A stretch of 64,000 nucleotides of DNA from Kitasatospora fiedleri (GCF_948472415.1 NZ_OX419519.1:5332001-5396000), one strand, 5' to 3'; positions 54,309-63,879 are shown, counted from the first letter of the stretch. Notes: generated from the letters alone by a model not told the origin. Program-made: numbers and translations.

Positions 54309-55289
54309 GTGAGCGGTTCCTCTTCTTCCTCCCCTTCCGCACGTCCCGACGTCCCGACCCGGGTGGTCTCGGTGGTCGGCGCGACGGCGGCCGGCAAGTC
54401 CGACCTGGCGGTGGCGATCGCCCGCGAGCTCGGCGGGGAGGTGGTGAACACCGACTCGATGCAGCTGTACCGGGGCATGGACATCGGCACCGCCAAGCTG
54501 ACCGCGGCGGAGCGCGGCGGCGTCCCGCACCACCTGCTGGACGTGTGGGAGGTCACCGAGGCCGCCTCGGTGGCCGAGTACCAGGGCCTGGCGCGGGCGG
54601 AGATGGACCGGCAGCTGGCGGCCGGGCAGGTGCCGGTGCTGGTCGGCGGCTCGGGCCTGTACGTGCGGGCGGCGATCGACGAGATGGAGTTCCCCGGGAC
54701 GGACCCGGCGGTCCGGGCCCGGCTGGAGGAGGAGCTGGAGCGGGTCGGCCCCGGCGCCCTGCACCGGCGCCTCGCCGAGCTGGACCCGGCGGCGGCGGAG
54801 GCGATCCTGACCGGCAACGGGCGGCGGATCGTCCGGGCGCTGGAGGTCATCGAGATCACCGGCCGGCCGTTCACGGCCAGCCTGCCGACCCAGCGGGCGG
54901 TGTACCCGGCGGTGCAGATCGGCGTCCAGGTGCCGCGTCCGGAGCTGGACCGGCGGATCGAGCTGCGCGTGGACCGGATGTGGGAGGCCGGGCTGCTGGA
55001 CGAGGTGCGGGAGTTGGAGAAGGCCGGGCTGCGCGAGGGGCTGACCGCGAGCCGGGCGCTCGGCTACCAGCAGGTGCTGGCGTTCTTCGCGGGGGAGTGC
55101 ACCGAGGACGAGGCGCGGGCGGAGACCGTGCGGGCCACCCGGCGGTTCGCCCGGCGCCAGGAGTCCTGGTTCCGCCGGGACCCGCGCATCCACTGGCTGG
55201 AGCGGCCGGAGGGCGCCGATCCGGTCGAGCTGCTGGGCCGGGCACTGGAACTGATCCACCGTCCGGAAGCGTCCCACCGAGCGGGCTGA
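54309..55289 (+). CDS. miaA: tRNA dimethylallyltransferase MiaA
   Basis: Transfers a dimethylallyl group to A37 of tRNAs reading UNN codons, the substrate for MiaB. P-loop VVGATAAGKSDLAVAIAREL, then VVNTDSMQLYRGMDIGTAKL, LLVGGSGLYVRAAID-like and GRRIVRALEVIEITGRP are all present. GTG 54309 is preferred; GAGACT lies 6 nt upstream, suggesting a leaderless mRNA. Length 326 aa is normal. Confidence 0.95.
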   Translation: MSGSSSSSPSARPDVPTRVVSVVGATAAGKSDLAVAIARELGGEVVNTDSMQLYRGMDIGTAKLTAAERGGVPHHLLDVWEVTEAASVAEYQGLARAEMDRQLAAGQVPVLVGGSGLYVRAAIDEMEFPGTDPAVRARLEEELERVGPGALHRRLAELDPAAAEAILTGNGRRIVRALEVIEITGRPFTASLPTQRAVYPAVQIGVQVPRPELDRRIELRVDRMWEAGLLDEVRELEKAGLREGLTASRALGYQQVLAFFAGECTEDEARAETVRATRRFARRQESWFRRDPRIHWLERPEGADPVELLGRALELIHRPEASHRAG

Positions 55290-55337
55290 CCGGCGGTTTC
55301 CGGCTGCCCGGCGGAGGTATTCGGCCAGGCTCGCGGC

Positions 55338-55517
55338 GTCTGCACCGGCAGACGCAGGTGCAGGAGGTACCGGCGGTCACGGCGGGATCACGTCCTGGCA
55401 TCGGATCACCCGATCAAGCCGTGCGACCCCCTGCGGGCGTGTTGGTACGTGCCATCATCGGTACCACCGAGGCCCGGCACGCGGGCCGGCCTCACCGCCC
55501 GCGAGCTCCGGAGCTCG
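55338..55517 (+). terminator. Hairpins between miaA and the membrane protein gene
   Basis: CGTCTGC-ACCG-GCAGACG (55338-55355) is a likely miaA terminator. CGAGCTCCGGAGCTCG (55502-55517) is a perfect 16-bp palindrome just before the next ribosome-binding site and may be an operator or a leader hairpin. Confidence 0.45.
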
Positions 55518-55541
55518 TGTCGAGCCGTCAGGGGAGGCCGC

Positions 55542-56027
55542 GTGTCAACGGGTACCGGCCCCGAAACCGATGAGCTGCTCGGCGACGTCTCCGACGGGTC
55601 CGAGACCCTCCCCGAGCTCGCCGTCCCCACCACCTCGTACGCGGTGGCACTGCCCGCGATCGACGACCTGGCCGCCGCGCCGGGCGTGGTCCACGAGCGG
55701 GACATCCGGCCGCGCCGCCGGCTGCGCTGGTGGCAGATCCTGCCGATCGCCGCGACCGTGATGTTCGGCTCGCTGATGTTCGCCTTCCCGCTGGCCTTCG
55801 GCAGCGAGGGCGCGACCGCGATGATCGGCATGCTCGGCCTGCTGATCACCGCCGCCTCGGTCGGCTGGGGCGCGATGGCCGCCCGCCGGGCCGGGTACAA
55901 GTGGCCGGGCGTGCCGCGCCGCGGCAGCACCGAGCGGGCCGGGTGGAAGGCCATCGTGCTGTACACCCTGCTGGCCGCCGTGGCCGTGGCCCTCGCCGTC
56001 TGGCGGGTCGTCCACCTGCGCGGCTAG
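55542..56027 (+). CDS. Conserved actinobacterial membrane protein, unknown
   Basis: 161 aa. A polar N-terminus (about 65 residues, acidic) leads to RPRRRLRWWQILPIAATVMF and three hydrophobic helices: WQILPIAATVMFGSLMFAFP, TAMIGMLGLLITAASVGWGA and IVLYTLLAAVAVALAVW. GTG 55542 has GGGGAGG 4 nt upstream. It lies between miaA and dapF, as in S. coelicolor. I know no function. The stop codon TAG lies inside the 8-bp direct repeat that flanks the downstream palindromic element. Confidence 0.82.
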   Translation: MSTGTGPETDELLGDVSDGSETLPELAVPTTSYAVALPAIDDLAAAPGVVHERDIRPRRRLRWWQILPIAATVMFGSLMFAFPLAFGSEGATAMIGMLGLLITAASVGWGAMAARRAGYKWPGVPRRGSTERAGWKAIVLYTLLAAVAVALAVWRVVHLRG

Positions 56028-56224
56028 GCCCTGTCCGGCCGATCTTGCCGGGCGCGCGACGCCGGATCATCCCTCCCCCAGCCCCAAGGGGGGCTGGGAG
56101 GTGCCCCCTCGGAAGCACCGGCGAAACACCCGAGTACACCCAGTACGAGGGCGTTCCGCCGGCACTCCCAGCCGGGCGCCCGACGCCGCGCGCCGATCCG
56201 ACAAGATCGACCGGACCTAGGCCC
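56024..56224. mobile_element. MITE-like palindromic element with CTAGGCCC direct repeats
   Basis: CTAGGCCC occurs at 56024-56031 and 56217-56224. Inside are near-perfect terminal inverted repeats TGTCCGGCCGATCTTG (56032-56047) and CAAGATCGACCGGACC (56202-56217). The core of about 150 bp has an internal hairpin AGCCCC-AAGG-GGGGCT (56079-56094 region) and no open reading frame. The layout is that of a miniature inverted-repeat transposable element. This fills almost the whole 309-nt gap before dapF. Confidence 0.65.
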
Positions 56225-56323
56225 GGCCCGGCAGGATCGGCCGGGCGGGGTCCGGGCCCCGCCCGCCGGGTCCGCCCCCGTCTCACGGGCCGTCCGCCCG
56301 GGGTCGGAGCGGCCCGGTTTCGT

Positions 56324-56336
56324 TACCATCGGCGGT
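56324..56336 (+). promoter_or_regulatory. -10 element for leaderless dapF
   Basis: TACCAT (56324-56329), then 7 nt, then GTG 56337. It lies about 100 nt downstream of the MITE-like element. Confidence 0.55.
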
Positions 56337-57214
56337 GTGAGCGAGCGCAGCGGTATCAGCGGAACGGCCTTCCTCAAGGGGCACGGCACCCAGAACGACT
56401 TCGTGATCCTCCCCGACCCGGACGGCCGGATCGACCTGTCGGCGGCCACCGTCGCCGGGCTGTGCGACCGGCGGGCCGGGATCGGCGCGGACGGCGTGCT
56501 CCGGGTGGTCCGCTCGGCGGCCGAGCCCGCGGCGGCGGGGACGGCCGAGCGGGCCGAGTGGTTCATGGACTACCGCAACGCGGACGGCTCGATCGCCGAG
56601 ATGTGCGGCAACGGGGTGCGGGTGTTCGCCCGCTACCTGGTGCACGCCGGGCACGCCAAGCCGGGCGAGCTGGCGGTGGCCACCCGCGGCGGGGTCAAGC
56701 GGGTGCGGATCGCCGAGGACGGCCCGGACGGCATCCCGGGCGAGGTCACCGTGGACATGGGCCGCGCCGTGCTGCCCGGCCCGGACGGCGTCACCGTCAC
56801 CGTGGACGGGCGCAGCTGGCCCGCGCTGAACGTCAACATGGGCAACCCGCACGCCGTCGCCTTCGTCGAGGACCTGGCGCACGCGGGCACCCTGCTGGAC
56901 GCCCCGGCCACCGCCCCGCGGGCGCGTACCCGCAGGGCGTGAACGTGGAGTTCGTGGTGGACCGCGGCGAGCGGCACGTGGCGATGCGGGTGCACGAGCG
57001 CGGCTCCGGCGAGACCCGCTCCTGCGGCACCGGCGCCTGCGCCGTCGCGGTGGCGGCGATCCGGCGGGACGGTGCCGACCCGGCGGTCACCGGCGAGGCG
57101 GTGCGCTACACCGTGGACGTGCCCGGCGGGCGGCTGGTGATCGAGGAGTTCCCGGACGGCCGGATCGAGATGACCGGCCCCGCGGTGATCGTCGCCGAGG
57201 GCGTGCTGGTCTGA
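56337..57214 (+). pseudogene. dapF: Diaminopimelate epimerase DapF, interrupted by a one-base frameshift
   Basis: DapF converts LL- to meso-diaminopimelate for lysine and peptidoglycan. The first active-site Cys is in MDYRNADGSIAEMCGNGVRVF, in the frame starting at GTG 56337. That frame stops at 56942. The second Cys is in SCGTGACAVAVAA, in the -1 frame ending at 57214. The break is at the CCCC run 56914-56917: one more C restores TAPAGAYPQGVNVEFVVD, the normal sequence. The enzyme is essential, as streptomycete walls contain LL-DAP made in the same pathway, and both halves are perfectly conserved. A missing base in the assembly is therefore more likely than a true pseudogene. Confidence 0.88.
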
Positions 57215-57390
57215 CCGCAGGTCAGCGCGACGGAGCGTCAGCTCCCGCTTCCCACTCGACCCTCCGGCTAATCCGCCCGTTCGAGTGATCCGAGTGACAG
57301 AGGGGAAGCGGGGGCTCGCGGAACGTGCTCTGCTCGGTAGCATGGACCACCGGGTCGGCCGTCGCTCCGGTGTTGCTGCCGGAGGTGCAG

Positions 57391-59678
57391 ATGACCATCC
57401 GCTCCGAGTTGGCGGGTTCGCCGTCCAAGCAGCAGGCGAGCCGGTTCAGCCGCGCGGCACTCGGCCGGGCCGGTCGGGCGGCGCTGCTCGCCACCGGGCG
57501 GACGCCCGTCCCCGACGCCATCGAGCCGATCGTCCAGGCCCACCGGGTGCACCACCCGCAGGCCGACGTACCGCTGCTGACCAGGGCGTACCGGGTCGCC
57601 GAGGAGAGCCACCGCGGGCAGACCCGCAAGAGCGGCGAGCCCTACATCACCCACCCGCTCGCGGTGACGATGATCCTCGCCCAGCTCGGCGCGGACACCA
57701 CCGCGCTGGTCGCCTCGCTGCTGCACGACACCGTCGAGGACACCGAGGTGACGCTCGATCAGGTCGCCGAGGACTTCGGGCCCGAGGTGGCGTACCTGGT
57801 CGACGGCGTCACCAAGCTGGAGAAGGTCGACTTCGGGGCCGCCGCCGAGCCGGAGACCTTCCGCAAGATGCTGGTCGCCACCGGCGACGACGTCCGGGTG
57901 ATGGTGATCAAGCTCGCCGACCGGCTGCACAACATGCGCACCATCCGGCACATGAAGCCCGCCAGCCGGGTGCGGATCGCCAAGGTCACCCGGGACGTGC
58001 TGATCCCGCTGGCCGAACGGCTCGGCATCCAGGTGGTCAAGGCGGAGCTGGAGGACATCGTCTTCGCCACCCTGCACCCCGAGGAGTACGAGCGCACCGG
58101 CGCGGTGGCCGAGGGCTGGGCGGACGGCGTGCTCGCCCCGTTCGCCGCCGAGCTCGGCCGCCAGCTCGGCGAGGCCGGCATCCCCGCCGCGGTCACCGTC
58201 CGCCCCCGGCACCTGGTCTCGCTGCACCGGGTGATGATCAAGCGCGGGGCCGGGCCGGACGGCGCCGGACTGCGGCCCGCCGACTTCGGGCGGCTGCTGG
58301 TGGTGGTCGAGGAGAACGCCGACTGCTACGCCGTGCTCGGCGAGCTGCACACCTGCTGGACGCCGCTGCCCGGCGAGTTCAAGGACTTCGTCGCCGCCCC
58401 CAAGTTCAACCTGTACCAGTCGCTGCACACCGCGGTCGCGCTGCCCGGCGGCGAGGTGGTCGAGGTGCTGGTCCGCACCCGGCGGATGCACGAGGTCGCC
58501 GAGACCGGCGTGGTCGCCCTCGGCGACTCGCGCACCGCCCAGCAGAGCGCCGCCGACGACCCCGAGGACCGCACCGACCCGGCCCGCCCCGGCTGGCTGG
58601 CCCGGCTGCTCGACTGGCAGCAGGACACCCCCGACCCGGACGCCTTCTGGTCCGCGCTCACCGCCGACCTGCGCGACGACCGCGAGATCACCGCCGTCAC
58701 CGAGGACGGCGCCACCCTGCACCTGCCCGCCGGGTCCAGCTGCCTGGACGCCGCCTACCTGCTCGGCGAGGAGACCGGCCACCGATGTATCGGCGCGCGG
58801 GTCAACGGCCGGCTCGCCGCGCTCTCCACCGAACTGCGCGACGGCGACATGCTCGGCCTGCTGCTCGCCCCCGACGGCGAGGACAGCGGGCCCGACCCGC
58901 AGTGGCTGGAGTACGTCCGCACCCCCGGCGCCCGGCTCGCCGTCGAACGCCGGCTGGCCGCCGTCCGGCCGCCCCCGCCGCCGAGGTGCCCGAGCAGACC
59001 GGGGCCCCGGCCGTCCCCGCCGCCGGGGCCCCGGTCGCGCCGCCCGCCGCCGTCGCCCCGGCCGAGGTGCCCGACCTGCCCGGCGCCGCCGTCCGGCTGG
59101 CCCGCTGCTGCACGCCCGTCCCGCCCGACGAGGTGACCGGCATCGTGCTGCGCGGCGGGGCCGTCGCGGTGCACCGGGCGGGCTGCCCGACCGGCACCCG
59201 GATGCTGCACGGCGGCCGCCGCCCGGTCGAGGTCCGCTGGCTGCCCGGCGGCGCCCCGCAGTGGGGCTACCGGGCCACCCTGCACGCCGAGGCGCTCAAC
59301 CGCCCCCGGCTGCTCGCCGACCTGACCGCGGCGATCTCCGGCGAGGGCGCCTCCATCTTCTCCGCCGAGGTCGAGCCGCCCCGCCAGCTGCGGGTCCGGC
59401 ACAGCTACACCCTGGAGCTGCCCGACGCCGCCGCGCTGCCCGCCGTGATGCGCGCGGTGCTCCGGGTCTCCGGCGTGTACGACGTCTACCGGCCCGGCGG
59501 CCCCGAGACGGCGGCGGACGGGGCGGCGGCGGACGGGGCGGCGGGGGCGGGTGCCGACCCGGACGGGGCGGCTGGTAAAAGGGATGACTCGGGCACGGCG
59601 GACGTGCAACCATCGTGGGGAATTCACGGCGCCTCCGCCGTGTTGTCCGAGAGCACGATCCGATCAACCCAAGGATGA
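57391..59678 (+). pseudogene. rshA: RshA-like (p)ppGpp synthetase/hydrolase, interrupted by a one-base frameshift
   Basis: RelA/SpoT homologue. HD hydrolase: ITHPLAVTMILAQLG, LLHDTVEDTEV and IKLADRLHNMRTI. Synthetase domain: FKDFVAAPKFNLYQSLHTAV. TGS: DGATLHLPAGSSCLDAAYLL. C-terminal ACT: ATLHAEALNRPRLLADLTAA. The synthetase lacks the usual DLVGIR stretch (here ADFGRLLVVV), so hydrolase activity is the safer prediction. The frame from ATG 57391 (GGAGG 5 nt upstream) ends at 59136 without the C-terminal part. The -1 frame continues to 59678. The break fits one missing C in the run 58972-58976, inside a Pro/Ala linker. Base-calling error is likely. Confidence 0.87.
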
Positions 59679-59679
59679 A

Positions 59680-61179
59680 ATGACCTCCACGTTCGACAGC
59701 CGCACCCGATCGAGCGAGTCCGCCAGCCGGCTCGCCGACCTCAAGGCGGAAGCCCTGATGGACGAGGACCTCGCGGCGATCGACGAGGGCCTCGGCAACT
59801 ACGACGGAGAGCAGTACGACCGCTCCGAGCGCGCCGCGCTCCGGCGCGTGGCCGGTCTCTCCACCGAACTACAGGACGTCACCGAAGTCGAGTACCGCCA
59901 GCTCCGCCTGGAGCGCGTGGTGCTCGTCGGCGTGTGGACGGACGGCACGCTGGAGGAGGCGGAGAACTCGATGGCCGAGCTCGCCGCCCTCGCCGAGACG
60001 GCCGGCTCCGAAGTCCTGGACGGCGTGATCCAGCGCCGCGACAAGCCCGACGCGGCCACCTACATCGGCTCCGGCAAGGCCAAGGAGCTGCGCGACATCG
60101 TCGCCTCCACCGGCGCCGACACCGTGGTCTGCGACGGCGAGCTGACGCCCGGCCAGCTGATCCACCTGGAGGACGTGGTCAAGGTCAAGGTGGTCGACCG
60201 CACCGCCCTGATCCTGGACATCTTCGCCCAGCACGCCAAGTCCCGGGAGGGCAAGGCGCAGGTCTCGCTCGCCCAGATGCAGTACATGCTGCCGCGGCTG
60301 CGCGGCTGGGGCCAGTCGCTGTCCCGGCAGATGGGCGGCGGCGGCTCCGGCTCCTCGGGCGGCGGCATGGCCACCCGCGGTCCCGGTGAGACCAAGATCG
60401 AGACCGACCGGCGGCGTATCCGCGAGAAGATGGCGAAGCTCCGCAAGGAGATCGTCGAGATGAAGAAGGGCCGCGACACCAAGCGGCAGGAGCGGCGGCG
60501 CAACCACGTCCCCTCGGTGGCCATCGCCGGGTACACCAACGCGGGCAAGTCCTCGCTGCTCAACCGGCTCACCGGCGCCGGCGTCCTGGTGGAGAACGCC
60601 CTGTTCGCCACCCTGGACCCGACGGTCCGCCGGGCCGAGACCCCGAGCGGCCGGCTCTACACCCTGGCCGACACCGTCGGCTTCGTCCGGCACCTGCCGC
60701 ACCACCTGGTCGAGGCGTTCCGCTCCACCATGGAGGAGGTCGCCGACGCCGACCTCATCCTGCACGTGGTGGACGGCTCGCACCCCGAGCCGGAGACCCA
60801 GCTCGCCGCCGTCCGCGAGGTGATCGTCTCGGTCGACGCCCAGAACGTGCCGGAGATCGTGGTGATCAACAAGGCCGACGCGGCGGACCCGCTGGTCCTC
60901 CAGCGCCTGCTGCGCCGCGAGCCGCACGCCCTGGTGGTGTCGGCCCGCAGCGGCCAGGGCATCGAGGAACTGCTCGCCCTGATCGACCAGGAACTGCCCC
61001 GCCCCGCGGTGGAGGTCAGGGCCCTGGTCCCCTACACCCGCGGCGACCTGGTCTCCCGGGTGCACGCGGAGGGCGAGCTGATCTCCACCGAGCACACCGC
61101 GGACGGCACCCTGCTGCACGCCAAGGTGGCGACGGCGCTGGCCGCCGAGCTGGAGCGGTACGCGGTCGTCACGGCCTGA
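59680..61179 (+). CDS. hflX: Ribosome-associated GTPase HflX
   Basis: HflX splits stalled or hibernating 70S ribosomes. The N-terminal nucleotide-binding domain includes KPDAATYIGSGKAKELRDIV. A Gly-rich linker with GGSGSSGGGMATRGPGETK follows, then the GTPase domain: G1 AIAGYTNAGKSSLLNRL (about residues 281-297), G2/G3 TLDPTVRR and LADTVGFVRHLPHHLVEAFR, G4 VVINKADAAD. ATG 59680 begins 2 nt after the rshA stop, with AAGGA 4-5 nt upstream. Length 499 aa is usual for streptomycetes. Confidence 0.95.
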   Translation: MTSTFDSRTRSSESASRLADLKAEALMDEDLAAIDEGLGNYDGEQYDRSERAALRRVAGLSTELQDVTEVEYRQLRLERVVLVGVWTDGTLEEAENSMAELAALAETAGSEVLDGVIQRRDKPDAATYIGSGKAKELRDIVASTGADTVVCDGELTPGQLIHLEDVVKVKVVDRTALILDIFAQHAKSREGKAQVSLAQMQYMLPRLRGWGQSLSRQMGGGGSGSSGGGMATRGPGETKIETDRRRIREKMAKLRKEIVEMKKGRDTKRQERRRNHVPSVAIAGYTNAGKSSLLNRLTGAGVLVENALFATLDPTVRRAETPSGRLYTLADTVGFVRHLPHHLVEAFRSTMEEVADADLILHVVDGSHPEPETQLAAVREVIVSVDAQNVPEIVVINKADAADPLVLQRLLRREPHALVVSARSGQGIEELLALIDQELPRPAVEVRALVPYTRGDLVSRVHAEGELISTEHTADGTLLHAKVATALAAELERYAVVTA

Positions 61180-61219
61180 CCGACCCGGCACCGGCACCGG
61201 CAGTCCCAGCGGCGGAGGA

Positions 61220-61259
61220 ACGGGCGGGTGGCGCACCCCGGGGTGCGCCACCCGCCCGT
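61220..61259. terminator. 40-bp perfect palindrome between convergent genes
   Basis: Every base from 61220 to 61259 pairs with its mirror, centred on CCCCGGGG. It separates hflX from the convergent protease gene and can terminate both strands. Confidence 0.85.
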
Positions 61260-61271
61260 CCGTCGTCGCGG

Positions 61272-62420
61272 CTACTTCACCAGGAAGGCGTCGAACATCT
61301 TCTTGGCGTCCGGGCCGAGGGTCGGCCCGGCCTGCCAGCGGTTGGCGTTGTCGCCGATCGAGACGTTGGAGAACAGCATCGTCCGGCCGCCCTGCTTGGT
61401 CAGCCAGCCGCCGCCGGAGGAGCCGCCGGTCATGCTGCAGCCGATGGCCAGCATCGGCGGGCGCGAGCGGTCGAAGACGAACGGGGTCAGCTTGGCGCCG
61501 GAGTCGCAGTGCTCCAACTCCTCGCCGTCGTACGGCTTCCCGGCCGGGTAGCCGTACGCCCTGGGCGCGGTGATGTCCTCCGGCTTGGCGTTGAACAGGA
61601 TCGGCACCGAGCCGCCGACGGTCTCCTCCAGCGAGACGTCCGAGCCGTCCAGCGAGGCCACCCGGATCACCGCGAAGTCGAACTGGTTGGCCGCGGTGCC
61701 CACCATGCTGCCCTCCTGGGTCCACTGCGGCATCACCAGCATGCCGGTGGCCAGCCAGCGGCCCAGCGGGGCGACCTGCTCCCAGGTGGCGTCCCGGCCC
61801 TTGCCGTTGCTGGTGACGCCGGTGCGGTTGTAGCCGGGCGCGAACATCACCTTGGTGAAGTAGCCCTTGCCCTTGCCCCCGTGGGCGCAGTGCGCGGCCG
61901 TCCACACCAGGTTGCTCTTCCCCGGATTGTTCGGGTCGGAGACCACGGTGCCCGAGCAGACCGCCTGGCCCTCGTCCGTCTCGAAGAAGATCTTGCCGAT
62001 CACGGCGGTGTCCGCGGCGTACGGGTGCGGCTGGGCCTTGGCCGGTATGGTCGGCGGGAAGACCACGTCCCGGATGCTGGGGGCCTTCTCGTCCGGCGTG
62101 ATCACGGTGGTCTTCTTGGGGTCGGAGGGCTTCTTGGTGTCCCAGAAGCTCCTGATCGCCTCGATGTCCTCCGGCTTGAAGCCGTTCTTGGAGGCCCACT
62201 CCTTCCAGTCGTCGGAGCTCCAGTTCGGCACCCGGGACAGGAAGTTCTGCAGTGCGCCGATGTCGACGGACTCCTTCGACGCGGAGGAGGAGGACTTGGC
62301 GGGCGGCGGCGAGGGGAGCGCCTTCTGGGTGCAGCCGGCGGTGGTGACGGCGAGTACCGTCACCAGGGCGGCCGCGGCCGCGTTCCGGACTCGGCGCGCT
62401 GTGCGGTGCTGGTCGGTCAT
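61272..62420 (-). CDS. Trypsin-like serine protease lipoprotein (V8-like)
   Basis: The signal peptide ends in the lipobox AVTTAGC, predicting a lipoprotein. The catalytic residues are visible: His in LVWTAAHCAHGGKGKGYFTK, Asp in AANQFDFAVIRVAS and Ser in CSMTGGSSGGGWL. The region before the protease domain is a Ser/Lys linker and a helical segment (LQNFLSRVPNWSSDDWKEWA). A paralogue follows immediately upstream on the same strand. Substrate is unknown; mature proteins of this sort may act on cell-surface peptides. Confidence 0.88.
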   Translation of the reverse strand: MTDQHRTARRVRNAAAAALVTVLAVTTAGCTQKALPSPPPAKSSSSASKESVDIGALQNFLSRVPNWSSDDWKEWASKNGFKPEDIEAIRSFWDTKKPSDPKKTTVITPDEKAPSIRDVVFPPTIPAKAQPHPYAADTAVIGKIFFETDEGQAVCSGTVVSDPNNPGKSNLVWTAAHCAHGGKGKGYFTKVMFAPGYNRTGVTSNGKGRDATWEQVAPLGRWLATGMLVMPQWTQEGSMVGTAANQFDFAVIRVASLDGSDVSLEETVGGSVPILFNAKPEDITAPRAYGYPAGKPYDGEELEHCDSGAKLTPFVFDRSRPPMLAIGCSMTGGSSGGGWLTKQGGRTMLFSNVSIGDNANRWQAGPTLGPDAKKMFDAFLVK

Positions 62421-62475
62421 GGGTGTTCCCCCGGGGTCGGGTCGGGTCGGATCGGGCGGAGGCGACGGGCGGTCG

Positions 62476-63627
62476 TCACTTCCGGGAGATGTAGTCGAGT
62501 GCCTGGCGGGCCACGTCCTCCAGGTAGGGGCCGTTGAGCGCGGTGTGCGCCTGGGTGCCGATCGAGGTGTTGCTGACCAGCCGCTGGCGGCCGTCCGGGC
62601 CGTCGGCGAACCAGCCGCCGCCCGACGCGCCGGCCGTCATGGTGCAGCCGATCACCAGCATCGGGGGCCGGGCCGGGTCGAAGCCGCGCGAACCCGGGCG
62701 GCCGGAGTCGCAGCGCTCCAACTCCTGCCCGTCGAACGGGGCCAGCGCCGGGTACCCCCAGGCCTGGATCGCGAGCTGCTCGCGCGGGGCGTCGAACCAG
62801 ACCGGCACGGCGGTGCCGATGACCTCCTCCAGCGAGCGGGTCTCGCCCTCCGGGCCGCGCACCTTGATCACCGCGAAGTCGTACTGGTTGGCGGCGCCCC
62901 CGCCCTTGGTGCCCTCGGTGGTCCACAGCGGCGAGGTGATCACCTTGTCGGCCCACCACTGCCCGAGCGGGGCGACCTCGGCCAGCGCCGCCCGGCGGTG
63001 GTCGCTGGCCGCGCCGGAGCTGTTGTACGCCGGGACGAACACCAGGTTCCGGTACCAGTCGCCGCCCTTGCCCTCGTGCACGCAGTGCGCGGCCGTCCAC
63101 ACCAGGTCGCTCTTCCCCGGGTGGTTCGGGTCGGCGACCACGGTGGCCGAGCACTGGCCGGTGCCGCCGTTCGGCGCGGTCATGAAGACCTTCCCGGACG
63201 CCGGGTAGCTGGTGTACGGGCGCGGCACCGGCTGGGCGGCCACCGGCGGCGGCGCGGACGGCGCGCCGGCGGTGGCGGACGCGGTGGTGCCGGCGGACGC
63301 GGCGTCGGGGCCGGACGTGCCGGTCGGGGCGTTCACCGAGAACGACGGCGACGGCGGGGCGGCCGGCCCGTCCGGGGCCGGGGCGGGCTGCCGCGGCGGG
63401 GCCTGGTCCATCCGGTCGGCGCTCCACAGGCCCGGCACCGCCGGGTTGCGGAAGCCGTGGCGCTGCGCCCAGCCGTCCCACTCGGCGTACCCCCAGCGCT
63501 TCAACTCGGCGAAGCTGTGCGGCTCCCCGCCGCCCCCGCGACCGCCGGTCGAGGTGCAGGCGCTCGTCCCGCCCGCCACCACGGCGACCGCGGACAGCAG
63601 GGCCACCACCCCCCGTGCCCTCACCAT
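62476..63627 (-). CDS. Paralogous trypsin-like serine protease lipoprotein
   Basis: Shares the domain plan and many motifs with the downstream gene: His in LVWTAAHCVHEGKGGDWY, Asp in AANQYDFAVIKVRG and Ser in CTMTAGASGGGWF, plus the pre-domain ELKRWGYAEWDGWAQRHGF. The lipobox is GGTSAC. A long Pro/Ala/Ser linker separates anchor and protease. ATG 63627 starts MVRARGVVALLS after GGGGGG. The 55-nt gap to the next gene suggests an operon from a tandem duplication. Confidence 0.87.
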   Translation of the reverse strand: MVRARGVVALLSAVAVVAGGTSACTSTGGRGGGGEPHSFAELKRWGYAEWDGWAQRHGFRNPAVPGLWSADRMDQAPPRQPAPAPDGPAAPPSPSFSVNAPTGTSGPDAASAGTTASATAGAPSAPPPVAAQPVPRPYTSYPASGKVFMTAPNGGTGQCSATVVADPNHPGKSDLVWTAAHCVHEGKGGDWYRNLVFVPAYNSSGAASDHRRAALAEVAPLGQWWADKVITSPLWTTEGTKGGGAANQYDFAVIKVRGPEGETRSLEEVIGTAVPVWFDAPREQLAIQAWGYPALAPFDGQELERCDSGRPGSRGFDPARPPMLVIGCTMTAGASGGGWFADGPDGRQRLVSNTSIGTQAHTALNGPYLEDVARQALDYISRK

Positions 63628-63879
63628 CAACCCCCCAGAACGGACCGACTCCCGGGACAGTCTTCCACCCGGGCCCGGAGCGGCGGGCGCGCGGTGCCCC
63701 TCCGTTGACGTCCGGTCATCGAACCGTGACGGTGACGGTCCGTCAGGGTGCCGTCCGCTCACACCTGCGGGTGAGGGATCGCCCGAAACTCACCGGAACG
63801 AGTGATCCGTCCTTGTGTCCGGTGGTGGTGGACAGGCAACCCTTACCCGTAGGCAGTCACGCGGCTACAAGGAGCGGAT
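63628..63879. other. Divergent intergenic region
   Basis: 252 nt between the protease gene and the right-edge gene. It should hold both promoters. I see the ribosome-binding site AAGGAG (63869-63874) and a TAGGCA (63850-63855) as a possible -10 for the plus strand; nothing else is clear. Confidence 0.35.

Noticed and set aside
56881..57000. Programmed frameshifting in dapF
   Set aside because: No slippery heptamer followed by a structure is evident, and a single added C gives the standard sequence.
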